Of a stretch of 64,000 nt of DNA, positions 1 to 7,675 are shown piece after piece. How positions within the stretch are numbered: position 1 is the stretch's first letter; each line of letters begins with the position of its first letter. The notes below the pieces were generated by a model. It was not told the origin of the DNA. It saw only the letters and a program-made list of their open reading frames with translations, and made no database searches. A program made the translations under genes and the position numbers. The stretch covers positions 620,001 through 684,000 of the forward strand of contig NZ_JAUTDO010000002.1 of assembly GCF_030646165.1 (NCBI RefSeq), written 5' to 3'. Origin of the DNA: Conexibacter sp. CPCC 206217 (lineage in GTDB: Bacteria > Actinomycetota > Thermoleophilia > Solirubrobacterales > Solirubrobacteraceae).

Positions 1-966
1 CGTCAGCGTGTTCGGGGTGCCGAGCAGCGACGACAGCGTCGCCGAGTGGACGACCGGGAACGCGCCGCCGTCGATCGTCTGGAAGGGGGCGGCCGAGATC
101 TGCTGAAGCGTGAGCGACAGGGAGTTCTCGTTCAGGCCGCTCGCCTCGCCGACGATGCCGTCGTCGGGGGCGTAGTAGTTCGGCACGGCCCAGCCGATCC
201 ATGACGGCAGCGAGACGTAGGTGCCGGCGACGACCGTCACCGGGCAGCCGATCGTCTGCTGTCTGTTCCAGCCCGCGAGGTAGCTGCTCGACAGCTCCTT
301 GAGGGCGTCGTCGCCGAGGTTCGCGATCAGGTCGTCGAGGACCGGCAGCACCACCTCGCAGATGTCCTGCTCGATGCCGGTCGTGTCGCACCGGCCGTCG
401 TGGACGTACTCGGCCAGGTCGGCGCCGAACGAGCCGGTGTGCGGCGTGCCGAGCGTCGTCAGCGATTGGATCGTCGGCGTCGCTGCGGTCGCGGTCGGGT
501 ACTGCGTGATCGCCGAGCGCGACCACAGGCCGCCGTCGGAGTGCCCGACCAACTGGACGTTCGTGATCCCGTAGTCGACGCGCAGGAAGCTGAGGAAGGT
601 CAGCAGCGCCTGGCCGTTGGCGTCGACGTCGCCGTTGGAGTCGATCGTGGCGCTGCCGGGCGGGACCGGCTGCCCCGGCGCGGTGCACGGCGCCGTCACC
701 TTGCCGTGGTTGCCGACCGGCGCGGTGAAGACCGCGTACCCGGCCGCGCGCAACTGCTCGGGCGCACCCGTCGGCGCGCCCCACGTCGGACCCTCCTGGC
801 CGGCGCACTGCGGCGCCGACGAGGTGAACGGCGTCGTCGTCGTGAAGCCGGAGACGAACACGACGGCGCTGTCGGGGGCCGGCGCCGCGGCGGCGAGCGA
901 CGGAGCGGCGGCAGCGAAGAGCACAGCCGCGGCGAGACAGGCGAGGAGCTGACGTGAAGCGTGCAT
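1..966 (-). CDS. Secreted lipase/esterase-like alpha/beta hydrolase (3' end beyond window)
   Basis: The minus strand is open from an ATG at 966 to base 1, giving 322 codons without a stop, so the gene runs off the window. The N-terminus (MHASRQLLACLAAAVLF, then Ala-rich) is a typical Sec signal peptide of about 26 residues. The mature part has an early beta-strand of the VVFVSGF type and a GxSxG nucleophile elbow, GHSDGG, with Ser143. A stretch around TLGTPHTGS further on is usual in secreted triacylglycerol lipases. The His and Asp of the triad cannot be judged because the C-terminus is missing. Substrate unknown; extracellular lipase or esterase is the best guess. Confidence 0.8.
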   Translation of the reverse strand, partial: MHASRQLLACLAAAVLFAAAAPSLAAAAPAPDSAVVFVSGFTTTTPFTSSAPQCAGQEGPTWGAPTGAPEQLRAAGYAVFTAPVGNHGKVTAPCTAPGQPVPPGSATIDSNGDVDANGQALLTFLSFLRVDYGITNVQLVGHSDGGLWSRSAITQYPTATAATPTIQSLTTLGTPHTGSFGADLAEYVHDGRCDTTGIEQDICEVVLPVLDDLIANLGDDALKELSSSYLAGWNRQQTIGCPVTVVAGTYVSLPSWIGWAVPNYYAPDDGIVGEASGLNENSLSLTLQQISAAPFQTIDGGAFPVVHSATLSSLLGTPNTLT

Positions 967-1020
967 GGCGCGGGACGCTACGCAAGCGGCCGATCGCTGT
1001 CGAGCGCTGGCGTCGCACGG

Positions 1021-1824
1021 TCAGCGGGCAGGGGTGGCGATGCGACCGCGCACGGAGCGGTGGAGGAACGGTCCGCGCGGCGCCGCCGGCTCCGCGACCG
1101 CCAGCTCGCGCAGGTTTCTCAGTGCGCGGCCGATCAGCAGGACGAGCATGCCGGCGGCGAGCACGACGCCCGTGACGTCGAGCGCGGTGATGTCGGTGCC
1201 GAACACGTCGAAGCGGAGGTTGAGCCCGAGTGCGAGCGCGGTGTTGAGGGCGATCAGGAGGACACGCACCTCGGTCGGGCCGATCAGGCCGTAGCCGATC
1301 GAGAAGCGGCCGAGCGCCTGGCTCTCGAGGTAGACGTTGACGGAGAGGACGAGGTAGGCGACGCCGAGCAGCATGCCGACGGACAGCAGCATGTACGGCG
1401 ACAACCCGAGGCCGATCGCGATCGCCGCCGTCGCGCCCGCGTCGACGAGGTGGTCGAGGTAGTAGCCGTAGCGCGGCCGCTGGATCCCGCGCACGCGCGC
1501 AAGCGTGCCGTCGAGCGAGTCGCCGAGCCAGTGGACGACGAGCAGGCCGCTGGCGACCCACAGCCAGGCGTCGCTGCCGTTGGACAGCAGATACGCGACG
1601 CAGATCGCCGCCGCCGCGACGACGCCGAGCAGCGTCAGGTCGTCGGGCAGGATCCAGCGGGGAAGGCGTCGTGCGATCGCTCGCAGGACGCGCTTCTCCG
1701 GCTTGGCCAGCAGAAAGCTCGGCTCGCGGGTCGCGTTGACGCCCGCGGTCGGGGCGTCGGTGGCGGCCGACGTGCGACGCGCCTCGGTGTCGGCCGTTGT
1801 CGACCGTTGGTCAGTAGCGTTCAT
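1021..1824 (-). CDS. CDP-alcohol phosphatidyltransferase family protein
   Basis: A 267-aa integral membrane enzyme with the CDP-alcohol phosphotransferase signature D-x2-D-G-x2-A-R-x9-G-x3-D-x3-D. Asp102, Asp105, Asp124 and Asp128 form the di-metal site that attacks a CDP-linked lipid or alcohol. Several hydrophobic helices follow the motif, as in the family. The first 45 residues are polar and rich in Thr and Ala, probably a cytosolic tail. The acceptor (glycerol phosphate, inositol phosphate or other) cannot be read from the motif. It stands alone, facing the same way as the esterase gene about 190 bp away. The ATG at 1824 is the first plausible start. Confidence 0.85.
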   Translation of the reverse strand: MNATDQRSTTADTEARRTSAATDAPTAGVNATREPSFLLAKPEKRVLRAIARRLPRWILPDDLTLLGVVAAAAICVAYLLSNGSDAWLWVASGLLVVHWLGDSLDGTLARVRGIQRPRYGYYLDHLVDAGATAAIAIGLGLSPYMLLSVGMLLGVAYLVLSVNVYLESQALGRFSIGYGLIGPTEVRVLLIALNTALALGLNLRFDVFGTDITALDVTGVVLAAGMLVLLIGRALRNLRELAVAEPAAPRGPFLHRSVRGRIATPAR

Positions 1825-2018
1825 ACTGCTATCTACCGCCGGTCAGCAAGATCGTTACAGGCGCTTGACGCGCCAACTGGCGGCGCGCGCCGACGCGCCA
1901 GCTCAGGATGGGACGGTCCAGCCACGATCGGAGCCGCAGTGCTCAGATGGATCCGGCCGTACGTGCGTCGCATGCTCGCGCCGAGCGCCCTCACCGGCAA
2001 CCGTGGCCTGACACGCCA

Positions 2019-2948
2019 CTAACCGGCGCGCTCCGCGGTCCAACGCCGCGTCGCCGCGGCGACCGCGTCCAACACGAGCTGGGCGCCGGCCGTCTCCTGC
2101 AGACGGGCGAAGCCGTGGACCATGCCGGCCGGTGCGATCGTCTCGACCTCGACGCCCGCCGCCGCGAGACGGCGGGCGAAATCGGCGCCCTCGTCGTGGA
2201 GGGGATCGTGGTCGGCGAGCGCGATCAGCGTCGGCGGCAAGCCCCGCAGGTCGGACGCGCGCGCCGGGGCGGCCAGCTCGTCGTCGGTGTCCTGCGCGCC
2301 GAGGTACTCCCGCCAGAACCACGCCATCGCGGCCTGCGTGAGCCGCGGGCCGTCGGCGAAGCGGACGTGCGACGGCGAGTCCGTGCGCGGCTCCAGCGGC
2401 GGGTAGATCAGGACGATGCCGGCGGGCTGCTGGGCAGCCGCCCGGCGCGCGGCGAGCGCCACTCCAAGCGCAAGCGTGGCGCCGGAGCTGTCGCCCATCA
2501 CGATCGGCGCACGGCCGGTCTCGGCCGCCAGCCACCGCGTCGCGGCGATCGCGTCATCGAGCGCCGCGGGGAAGCGGTGCTCGGGGGTGCGGCGGTAGTC
2601 GACGGCCAGCACGGTCGCCCCGGCGCGGACCGCGATCGCGCGGCAGAGGCCGTCGTGGGTGTCGAGGTCGCCGCTCATCCAGCCGCCGCCGTGGAAGAAG
2701 ACGACGACCGGGCCGTCGGTCGCGCCCGCACGGTAGCGGCGCGCGGGCACGCCGCCGTCCGGCGAGGGCACCAGCACGTCGGCGATCTCGTCGACCGGCT
2801 CCGGGTGCGGCCACATCGCCGGGGTCTCGTCGATCAGGCGCTGGCGCGAGGCGGCCGCCGTCGGCGCGCCTGTCGGGGCGGGCCCGAGACCGTCGAGGAC
2901 CGCGCGGACGTCGGCGGCGATCGTGTCGGGAAGGTCGCTCATCGCCAC
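2019..2948 (-). CDS. Alpha/beta hydrolase, hormone-sensitive-lipase (HSL) type esterase
   Basis: A 309-aa cytosolic esterase of the HSL/acetyl-hydrolase family. It has the oxyanion-hole motif HGGGW at residues 86-90 and the nucleophile motif GDSSG with Ser154. A C-terminal DHDPLHDEG segment supplies the acid and VHGFA the catalytic His. The length is normal for the family (about 300-320 aa). The start could be Met1 (ATG at 2948) or Met3 (ATG at 2942), since the protein begins MAMSDLP. No operon partner: the next upstream gene is a LysR regulator 124 bp away on the same strand. Physiological substrate unknown; probably short-chain esters. Confidence 0.88.
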   Translation of the reverse strand: MAMSDLPDTIAADVRAVLDGLGPAPTGAPTAAASRQRLIDETPAMWPHPEPVDEIADVLVPSPDGGVPARRYRAGATDGPVVVFFHGGGWMSGDLDTHDGLCRAIAVRAGATVLAVDYRRTPEHRFPAALDDAIAATRWLAAETGRAPIVMGDSSGATLALGVALAARRAAAQQPAGIVLIYPPLEPRTDSPSHVRFADGPRLTQAAMAWFWREYLGAQDTDDELAAPARASDLRGLPPTLIALADHDPLHDEGADFARRLAAAGVEVETIAPAGMVHGFARLQETAGAQLVLDAVAAATRRWTAERAG

Positions 2949-3072
2949 AGCGTAAGCCGCGGCGGCGCTGCGGGCAGTTCGCCGACGGCCGCGATGGCGC
3001 GAGCCGCGCGGGGCCGCGGAAGAGCCGGTGGCCGGCGGTCGGCCTGCCAGAACCCGCGCCGCGCCCCTCGCG

Positions 3073-4011
3073 TCACCCCCCGGAGGTCCCCATCCGCATC
3101 GTCAGCGTGCTCGCCGCCGGCGACGGGCGGGCGGCCGACCACAGCAGCGTGAGCGGGACCGCGATCGGCGGCGCGGGCTCGCGCACGACGACGCCGGGCG
3201 GCGGGACGGTGCCGGCCGGCATCAGCGCGACCGCGCCCATCTCCGACAGCTCGGCGAGCGCCGCGCCGCCGCCGGTGACGCGCGTCTCGACCGGCGTCAT
3301 CGTCGCGCCCGCGTCGGCGAAGGCGCTCAGCAGCGCGTCGGTGTAGGAGGTGCCGGGCGGGCTCCAGGTCATCAGCCGCTCGCCGTGCAGCGCGATCAGC
3401 GGAATCGGATCCGGGTCGCCGTCCGCGCCCTCCGCCGCCTCGCCGGGGGCGCGCGCGAGCGGGTGGTCGGCGGGCAGGCAGAGGATCATCGGCGTCGGGC
3501 GCAGCGGCGCGCTGTGGAGCCCTTCGCCGCGCCCGCTGCCGCGGCTCAGCACGAGGTCGAGCGCGCCGGCGCGCAGCATCGGCACGATCTCGCGCGGGCG
3601 CACCTCGCGCAGCTCGACCGACAGGTCCGGCGCGCCCCTGCGCAGCACGCGCGCGACGTCGGTGCGGTCGTGCGGCCCGATCGCCGGCGTGACGCCGATC
3701 GCGACGCTGCCGCCGAGGCCGCGGCCGACGAGCTGGGTGCGCGTGTACGCCGCCTCGGCCGCCTCCAACAGCGGGCGGCCGGCCTCCAGCAGCGTGGCGC
3801 CGGCGGGGGTCAGGTGAACCTCGCGGGTGGTCCGCTGCAGCAGCTCGACCCCGAGCTTCTCCTCCGCGCGCGCGATCGCGCGCGAGACGGTCTGCTGCGT
3901 GAGCCCGAGCTGCTCTGCCGCGCGCGTGAAGCTGGCCTGCTCGGCGACGGTCACGAAGACGCGCAGCTCACGCAGGTCCGGCATCCACTCGTCAGGCGTG
4001 TGAGCTGACAC
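3073..4011 (-). CDS. LysR-family transcriptional regulator
   Basis: 312 aa. The N-terminal winged HTH reads LRELRVFVTVAEQASFTRAA, then a recognition helix in LTQQTVSRAIARAEEKLG. A type-2 periplasmic-binding-like effector domain occupies about residues 95-300. The ATG at 4011 gives a nine-residue leader before MPDLREL; the Met codon at 3984 is an equally likely start. It is divergent from the SDR/tautomerase genes starting at 4118, across a 106-bp gap. By the usual LysR layout it probably controls that pair, with a site in the gap. Effector unknown. Confidence 0.88.
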   Translation of the reverse strand: MSAHTPDEWMPDLRELRVFVTVAEQASFTRAAEQLGLTQQTVSRAIARAEEKLGVELLQRTTREVHLTPAGATLLEAGRPLLEAAEAAYTRTQLVGRGLGGSVAIGVTPAIGPHDRTDVARVLRRGAPDLSVELREVRPREIVPMLRAGALDLVLSRGSGRGEGLHSAPLRPTPMILCLPADHPLARAPGEAAEGADGDPDPIPLIALHGERLMTWSPPGTSYTDALLSAFADAGATMTPVETRVTGGGAALAELSEMGAVALMPAGTVPPPGVVVREPAPPIAVPLTLLWSAARPSPAASTLTMRMGTSGG

Positions 4012-4117
4012 CGCGCGCCTGTTTCACTTCGCCACCGATCGGATGGAGGATGGATGGGCAGTCGACTTCGCCCGCCACGCCAGGCCTCCGGCGGGCGCCT
4101 TCCAATGAGGACCATCC

Positions 4118-4897
4118 ATGTCGCCCGACACCGTACACCCCACCCCACAGCCCTCCTCGTCCGCGGGCAAGCCGCGCGTCGCACTGGTCACCGGCGGCTC
4201 GCGCGGCATCGGCCGCGCGGTCGTCGAGCAGCTGGCGCACGACGGCCTCGCGGTCGTCGTCGGCTACACCGGCAACGAGCAGGCCGCCGACGAGGCGGTC
4301 GCGGCCGTGCGCGAGCGCGGCGGAACTGCCGTCGCCGCCCGCTTCGACGTCGCCGACGAGGTCGCCGTCGCGGCCGCGTTCGAGCGCGCCGAGCGCGAGT
4401 TCGGCGGCATCGACGTCGTCGTCCACGCGGCCGGCAGAATGGCGCTGGCGCCGATCGCCGAACTGGACCTGAACGTGCTCGACGAACTGCACCGCACGAA
4501 CATCCGCGGCACGTTCGTCGTCGACCAGCAGGCTGCCCGCCGCGTGCGGGCCGGCGGCGCGATCGTCAACTTCTCCACGTCGGTGCTCGCGCTCGCGTTC
4601 CCGACCTATGCCGCCTACACGGCCAGCAAGGGCGCGGTCGAGGCGGTCACGCTGATCCTCGCGCGCGAACTGCGGGGCCGCGACGTGACCGTCAACGCCG
4701 TCGCCCCCGGCCCGACCGCGACCGCGCTGTTCCTCGACGGCAAGGACGAGGCGACGATCGACAGACTCGCCAAGCAGCCGCCGCTGGAGCGCCTCGGCAC
4801 TCCTGCGGACATCGCCGAGGTCGTCGCCTTCCTCGCCAGCCCCGCCGGCCACTGGGTCAACGGCCAGGTGCTGCGCGCCAACGGCGGGATCGCCTGA
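4118..4897 (+). CDS. SDR-family oxidoreductase
   Basis: A 259-aa classical short-chain dehydrogenase/reductase. Near the N-terminus it has the nucleotide-binding motif TGGSRGIGRA, then a GIDVVVHAAG strand and the YTASK catalytic Tyr-x3-Lys. It ends with an HWVNGQVLRANGGIA tail as in 3-oxoacyl-ACP-reductase-like SDRs. The closest families are FabG-like or glucose-1-dehydrogenase-like NAD(P)H oxidoreductases. It is followed after 50 bp by a small tautomerase on the same strand and is divergent from a LysR regulator, so the three form a probable regulated unit. The substrate cannot be told. Confidence 0.9.
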   Translation: MSPDTVHPTPQPSSSAGKPRVALVTGGSRGIGRAVVEQLAHDGLAVVVGYTGNEQAADEAVAAVRERGGTAVAARFDVADEVAVAAAFERAEREFGGIDVVVHAAGRMALAPIAELDLNVLDELHRTNIRGTFVVDQQAARRVRAGGAIVNFSTSVLALAFPTYAAYTASKGAVEAVTLILARELRGRDVTVNAVAPGPTATALFLDGKDEATIDRLAKQPPLERLGTPADIAEVVAFLASPAGHWVNGQVLRANGGIA

Positions 4898-4947
4898 CCC
4901 CTCGCTCTCCCACTGGCCCCGCCGACCACCCAACCGGAGTTGAACCC

Positions 4948-5157
4948 ATGCCCTTCGCCAACCTGAAGGTCCCAGCCGGCACCCTCGACGCCGCCCAGAA
5001 GCAGCGCCTGATCGAAGGCGTCACCGACCTCTACGCCGCCGCCTACGGAGACCGCGCCCGCCCGAACACGCTGGTGCTCGTGGACGAGGTCGTCGACGGC
5101 GGGTGGGGCGTGGGCGGTGGGGTGCTGACGCGGGCGATGTTGGAGGGGGAGGAGTAG
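4948..5157 (+). CDS. 4-oxalocrotonate tautomerase-like protein
   Basis: 69 aa, starting MPFANLKVPAGTLDAAQKQ. The proline directly after the initiator Met is the catalytic general base of the tautomerase superfamily. The length (60-75 aa), the helix EGVTDLYAAAYGD and the VLVDEV strand fit the 4-OT fold. It probably acts with the SDR just upstream on an enol/keto intermediate. A GGAGT ribosome site precedes the ATG. The glycine-rich GGWGVGGG region takes the place of the usual loop. Confidence 0.8.
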   Translation: MPFANLKVPAGTLDAAQKQRLIEGVTDLYAAAYGDRARPNTLVLVDEVVDGGWGVGGGVLTRAMLEGEE

Positions 5158-5185
5158 CCGGCCGCGCGCTCAGGGCGCCTCCGTC

Positions 5186-5214
5186 GCTGAGATCCGGTAC
5201 TTGCGGATCTCAGC
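5186..5214. terminator. Perfect 11-bp hairpin after the tautomerase gene
   Basis: GCTGAGATCCG and its exact reverse complement enclose a 7-nt loop, 29 bases after the tautomerase stop. There is no T-run, so this is either a U-tract-less terminator of a high-GC genome or a structured element. Read on the minus strand, the same bases can encode an IRKYRIS-like peptide tail, but no start is available for that. Confidence 0.45.
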
Positions 5215-5302
5215 GCCGAGGACGCGAGTGGCGGTCGCCGCATGCCGACTACGACCTCGCCGGAAGCGCGACCTCGTCGCGGGCGCTGCAGCGTCTGGGA
5301 CG

Positions 5303-5488
5303 ATGATCGACATGAACCGCGAGTGGCACGCAGCCCATCCGATGCCTCAACGCGCGACCTTCGAGCAGCGCGTCGCGTGGCACCGCGAGCACGCCGCCGA
5401 GTGCGGCTGTCGGAGACCACCGGAGAGAATCGCCGCGATCCTCGCCGAGGAACGTACAGGCCACGACGAGCCGCCGGCGACTGGCTGA
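5303..5488 (+). CDS. Small conserved-looking hypothetical protein
   Basis: 61 aa from the ATG at 5303, a short polar protein beginning MIDMNREWHAAHPMP. A Trp-His-rich helix and a CGC pair follow (HREHAAECGCRRPPERIAAIL). I recall similar stand-alone proteins with a W-H...H-x-CGCR-P pattern in other bacteria but cannot name a family. The spaced His and Cys residues could bind a metal. It lies between the hairpin at 5186 and the operator array of the AbiE-like genes and shares no operon with either. Longer upstream starts in the same frame are possible but begin with low-complexity sequence. Confidence 0.5.
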   Translation: MIDMNREWHAAHPMPQRATFEQRVAWHREHAAECGCRRPPERIAAILAEERTGHDEPPATG

Positions 5489-5646
5489 CGCCGCACCGCG
5501 CTCCCGCCACGCGCAAACCGTTTGACGCGCTCGGCGCACTCGACCTCACGAGACAGCGGGCGGCGCTGGGGCCGGGCGGCTGCCGAACGGGACGAGCGCA
5601 CTGCCAGCACCACGTGGAACAAGACCCGCACACGCCCTCGGCATGC

Positions 5647-5703
5647 TTGTTCCGACTACTGGGTTGTTCCGCATCGACCGGAACAGGCTTATATGCGGAA
5701 CAA
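5647..5703. promoter_or_regulatory. Four-half-site palindromic operator, copy 1
   Basis: Four heptamers of the TTGTTCC/GGAACAA type are arranged with perfect dyad symmetry about base 5675. The outer pair is at 5647-5653 and 5697-5703, the inner pair at 5664-5670 and 5680-5686. The intervening bases are not conserved, as expected for half-sites read by a DNA-binding protein. A lone GGAACA at 5616-5621 lies further upstream. Confidence 0.75.
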
Positions 5704-5724
5704 AACCTGCCCGGGGCGCTACAC

Positions 5725-5781
5725 TTGTTCCACGGAACTGCCTGTTCCGAACACAGCGGAACACCTAGCGAGATGGAACAA
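5725..5781. promoter_or_regulatory. Four-half-site palindromic operator, copy 2, covering the antitoxin start codon
   Basis: This has exactly the same geometry as copy 1 and is displaced by 78 bp, with dyad centre at 5753. The outer arms are at 5725-5731 and 5775-5781, the inner arms at 5742-5748 and 5758-5764. The last arm is formed by the first codons of the antitoxin gene (ATG GAA CAA). Binding here would occlude promoter and translation start, so autorepression by the downstream antitoxin is the obvious model. Confidence 0.75.
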
Positions 5782-6837
5782 ACCGGCCCCACGACTCCCA
5801 CCGATCGCCAGCTCTCGACCGTCGCAGCAGACGCCGTCCGCGCGTTGCTGCCCGCCTCTTGGCGGGTCGCGGTCAGGATGGCTCGCCCGCGCGGCGTGGA
5901 CGCCACGCTGCGCCTGACCGCGCCCGACGGGCGCTCGGCGGACCTCGCGGTCGAGGCCAAGCAGCGCATAGAGGCGCGCGACGTCCCGTCGGTCGCGCGG
6001 CAACTGCGAGAGATCGAAGCCTCTAACGGCCTGGTCGCGGCCCGCTACCTGTCGCCGCGTGCGCGGGAGGCGCTGCGCCGTGAGGGACTGTCGTATGTGG
6101 ACGCGACCGGCAACGTGGACGTCAGCGTCGACGAGCCGGCCGTCGCGCTTCGCGCCACCGGCGCCGACCGCGACCCATGGCGCACCCCGGAGGGTCCGAT
6201 CGGCGGCCTGCAGGGCCTGCCCGCCGCACGGGTCGTGCGCGCGCTGGTCGACCTGCCGGCACCGTGGCGGATGCGCGAGCTGGCGGCCGCCGCCGGCACG
6301 TCGCTCGGCTCGACCGCGCGCGCGGTCGACCTGCTCGACCGCGAAGGACTGATCGAGCGCGACAGACGCGGCACGATCCAATCCGCCACATGGGACGAAC
6401 TGCTGGAGCGTTGGTCCGCCGACTACGACCTCACCCGCGGCCGTCGCGTGATCCGCCTGCTCGCACCACGCGGCCTCGAAGCAGTGGAGCGCGCGCTGTC
6501 CAACGTCCGCCAGCCCTACGCTGTCGGCGGGTCGCTCGCCGCCCGCTGGCAGCTCCCCTACGCCGAGCCGACAACCGCCACCGTCTACACCCCCGACGCC
6601 GACAGACTCCAGCGCGCGCTCAGACTGCCACCCGCCCAGACACGCGCGAACGTCCTCCTGATCGAACCGCGCGACGACCTCCCCCTCGTCCGCACCCAGC
6701 GCCGGGACGACGTCGCCTACACCGCCCCGTCGCAAACCGTCGCCGACCTGCTCAACGGTCCCGGCCGCAACCCCGAAGAGGGCCGCGCTCTGCTCGACTG
6801 GATGCGCACGAACGAGCGCGACTGGCGCGCGAGATGA
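5773..6837 (+). CDS. AbiEi-like antitoxin/transcriptional regulator with nuclease-like N-terminal domain
   Basis: 354 aa. Residues about 20-120 have a restriction-endonuclease-like pattern: Asp43 (GVDATLRL) and E61-A-K63 (LAVEAKQR), followed by a Gln in SVARQL. This resembles a PD-(D/E)xK core. Residues about 155-205 form a winged helix (MRELAAAAGTSLGSTARAVD). The rest fits the C-terminal part of AbiEi-type antitoxins. The ATG at 5773 was chosen because the operator copy overlaps it and the sequence upstream is non-coding in character. The next gene starts inside its stop codon (ATGA). The call as the antitoxin/repressor of a type IV toxin-antitoxin pair rests on the partner and architecture; nuclease activity is only a possibility. 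Confidence 0.72.
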   Translation: MEQTGPTTPTDRQLSTVAADAVRALLPASWRVAVRMARPRGVDATLRLTAPDGRSADLAVEAKQRIEARDVPSVARQLREIEASNGLVAARYLSPRAREALRREGLSYVDATGNVDVSVDEPAVALRATGADRDPWRTPEGPIGGLQGLPAARVVRALVDLPAPWRMRELAAAAGTSLGSTARAVDLLDREGLIERDRRGTIQSATWDELLERWSADYDLTRGRRVIRLLAPRGLEAVERALSNVRQPYAVGGSLAARWQLPYAEPTTATVYTPDADRLQRALRLPPAQTRANVLLIEPRDDLPLVRTQRRDDVAYTAPSQTVADLLNGPGRNPEEGRALLDWMRTNERDWRAR

Positions 6838-7655
6838 CCTACACGCCGACGACGGTCCTCGCGCGACGGACACTGCTCGACGCACTCAAGGCACTGGAGG
6901 CCCAGCGTGACGCGCTCGTGCTCGTCGGTGCCCAGGCTGTCTATCTCTACACCGGAGAAGCGGACGTCCCGATCGCGACGCAGACCAAGGACAGCGACCT
7001 CGCCGTCATCCCCGCCGACCTCCACGACGCGCCGAGGCTCGATGACGCGATGCGCGCGGCCGGCTTCCTCCAGGACGTGACCGAGCACCAGCCCGGCGCC
7101 TGGCTCTCACCTGACGGGATCCCGGTCGAGCTGCTCGTGCCCGCCGCCCTGCACAGAGGCGGCGGCCGGCGGGGTGCTCGCATCCCGCCGCACTCAAAGC
7201 GGGCCGCCCGCACGGTGCCCGGCCTCGAAGCCGCCACCGTCGATCACCGCACCCACACGATCGCCGCGCTCGACCCGGGCGACGACCGCCGCATCGACGC
7301 CAACGTCGCGTCACCCGCCGCGCTCGTCGTCGCCAAGGTCCACAAGATCGGCGAACGCCACGACCGCGACCCCGGTCGCCTGCTCGACAAGGACGCCCAC
7401 GACCTCTACCGCCTCCTGCGCGCGGTCGACACCGACGAGATCGCCGACGGCCTCAACCGCCTCCGCAGTGACCGCACCAGCGCCATCGTCACCAGCGACG
7501 CGCTCCGATGGCTCCGCGACCTCACCGCCGATCCGGCGGCGCTCATCCCGACGATGGCCGGACGCACGGAGCAGAACGTCGGCGACCCACAACTCGTCGC
7601 GGAGGCGACGTGGGCGCTGGTGCAGGAGTTGGTGTCTGGGCTTCGACCGATGTGA
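6834..7655 (+). CDS. AbiEii-like nucleotidyltransferase toxin
   Basis: 273 aa, starting at the ATG overlapping the antitoxin stop by 4 bases. The N-terminal third has a nucleotidyltransferase fold signature: VGAQAVYLYTG, then the metal-binding DSD (Asp53, Asp55) in TKDSDLAVIP. The C-terminal part contains PAALVVAKVHKIGER and DKDAHDLYRLL, typical of AbiEii/AbiGii-type NTases. Known AbiEii toxins are NTPases/NTases that arrest growth and give abortive phage infection. Tight coupling to the AbiEi-like gene and a shared operator array support a two-gene type IV system. It is convergent with the kinase gene 20 bp away. Confidence 0.75.
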   Translation: MTYTPTTVLARRTLLDALKALEAQRDALVLVGAQAVYLYTGEADVPIATQTKDSDLAVIPADLHDAPRLDDAMRAAGFLQDVTEHQPGAWLSPDGIPVELLVPAALHRGGGRRGARIPPHSKRAARTVPGLEAATVDHRTHTIAALDPGDDRRIDANVASPAALVVAKVHKIGERHDRDPGRLLDKDAHDLYRLLRAVDTDEIADGLNRLRSDRTSAIVTSDALRWLRDLTADPAALIPTMAGRTEQNVGDPQLVAEATWALVQELVSGLRPM

Positions 7656-7675
7656 CGGACCGGACGTGCTCTCAG

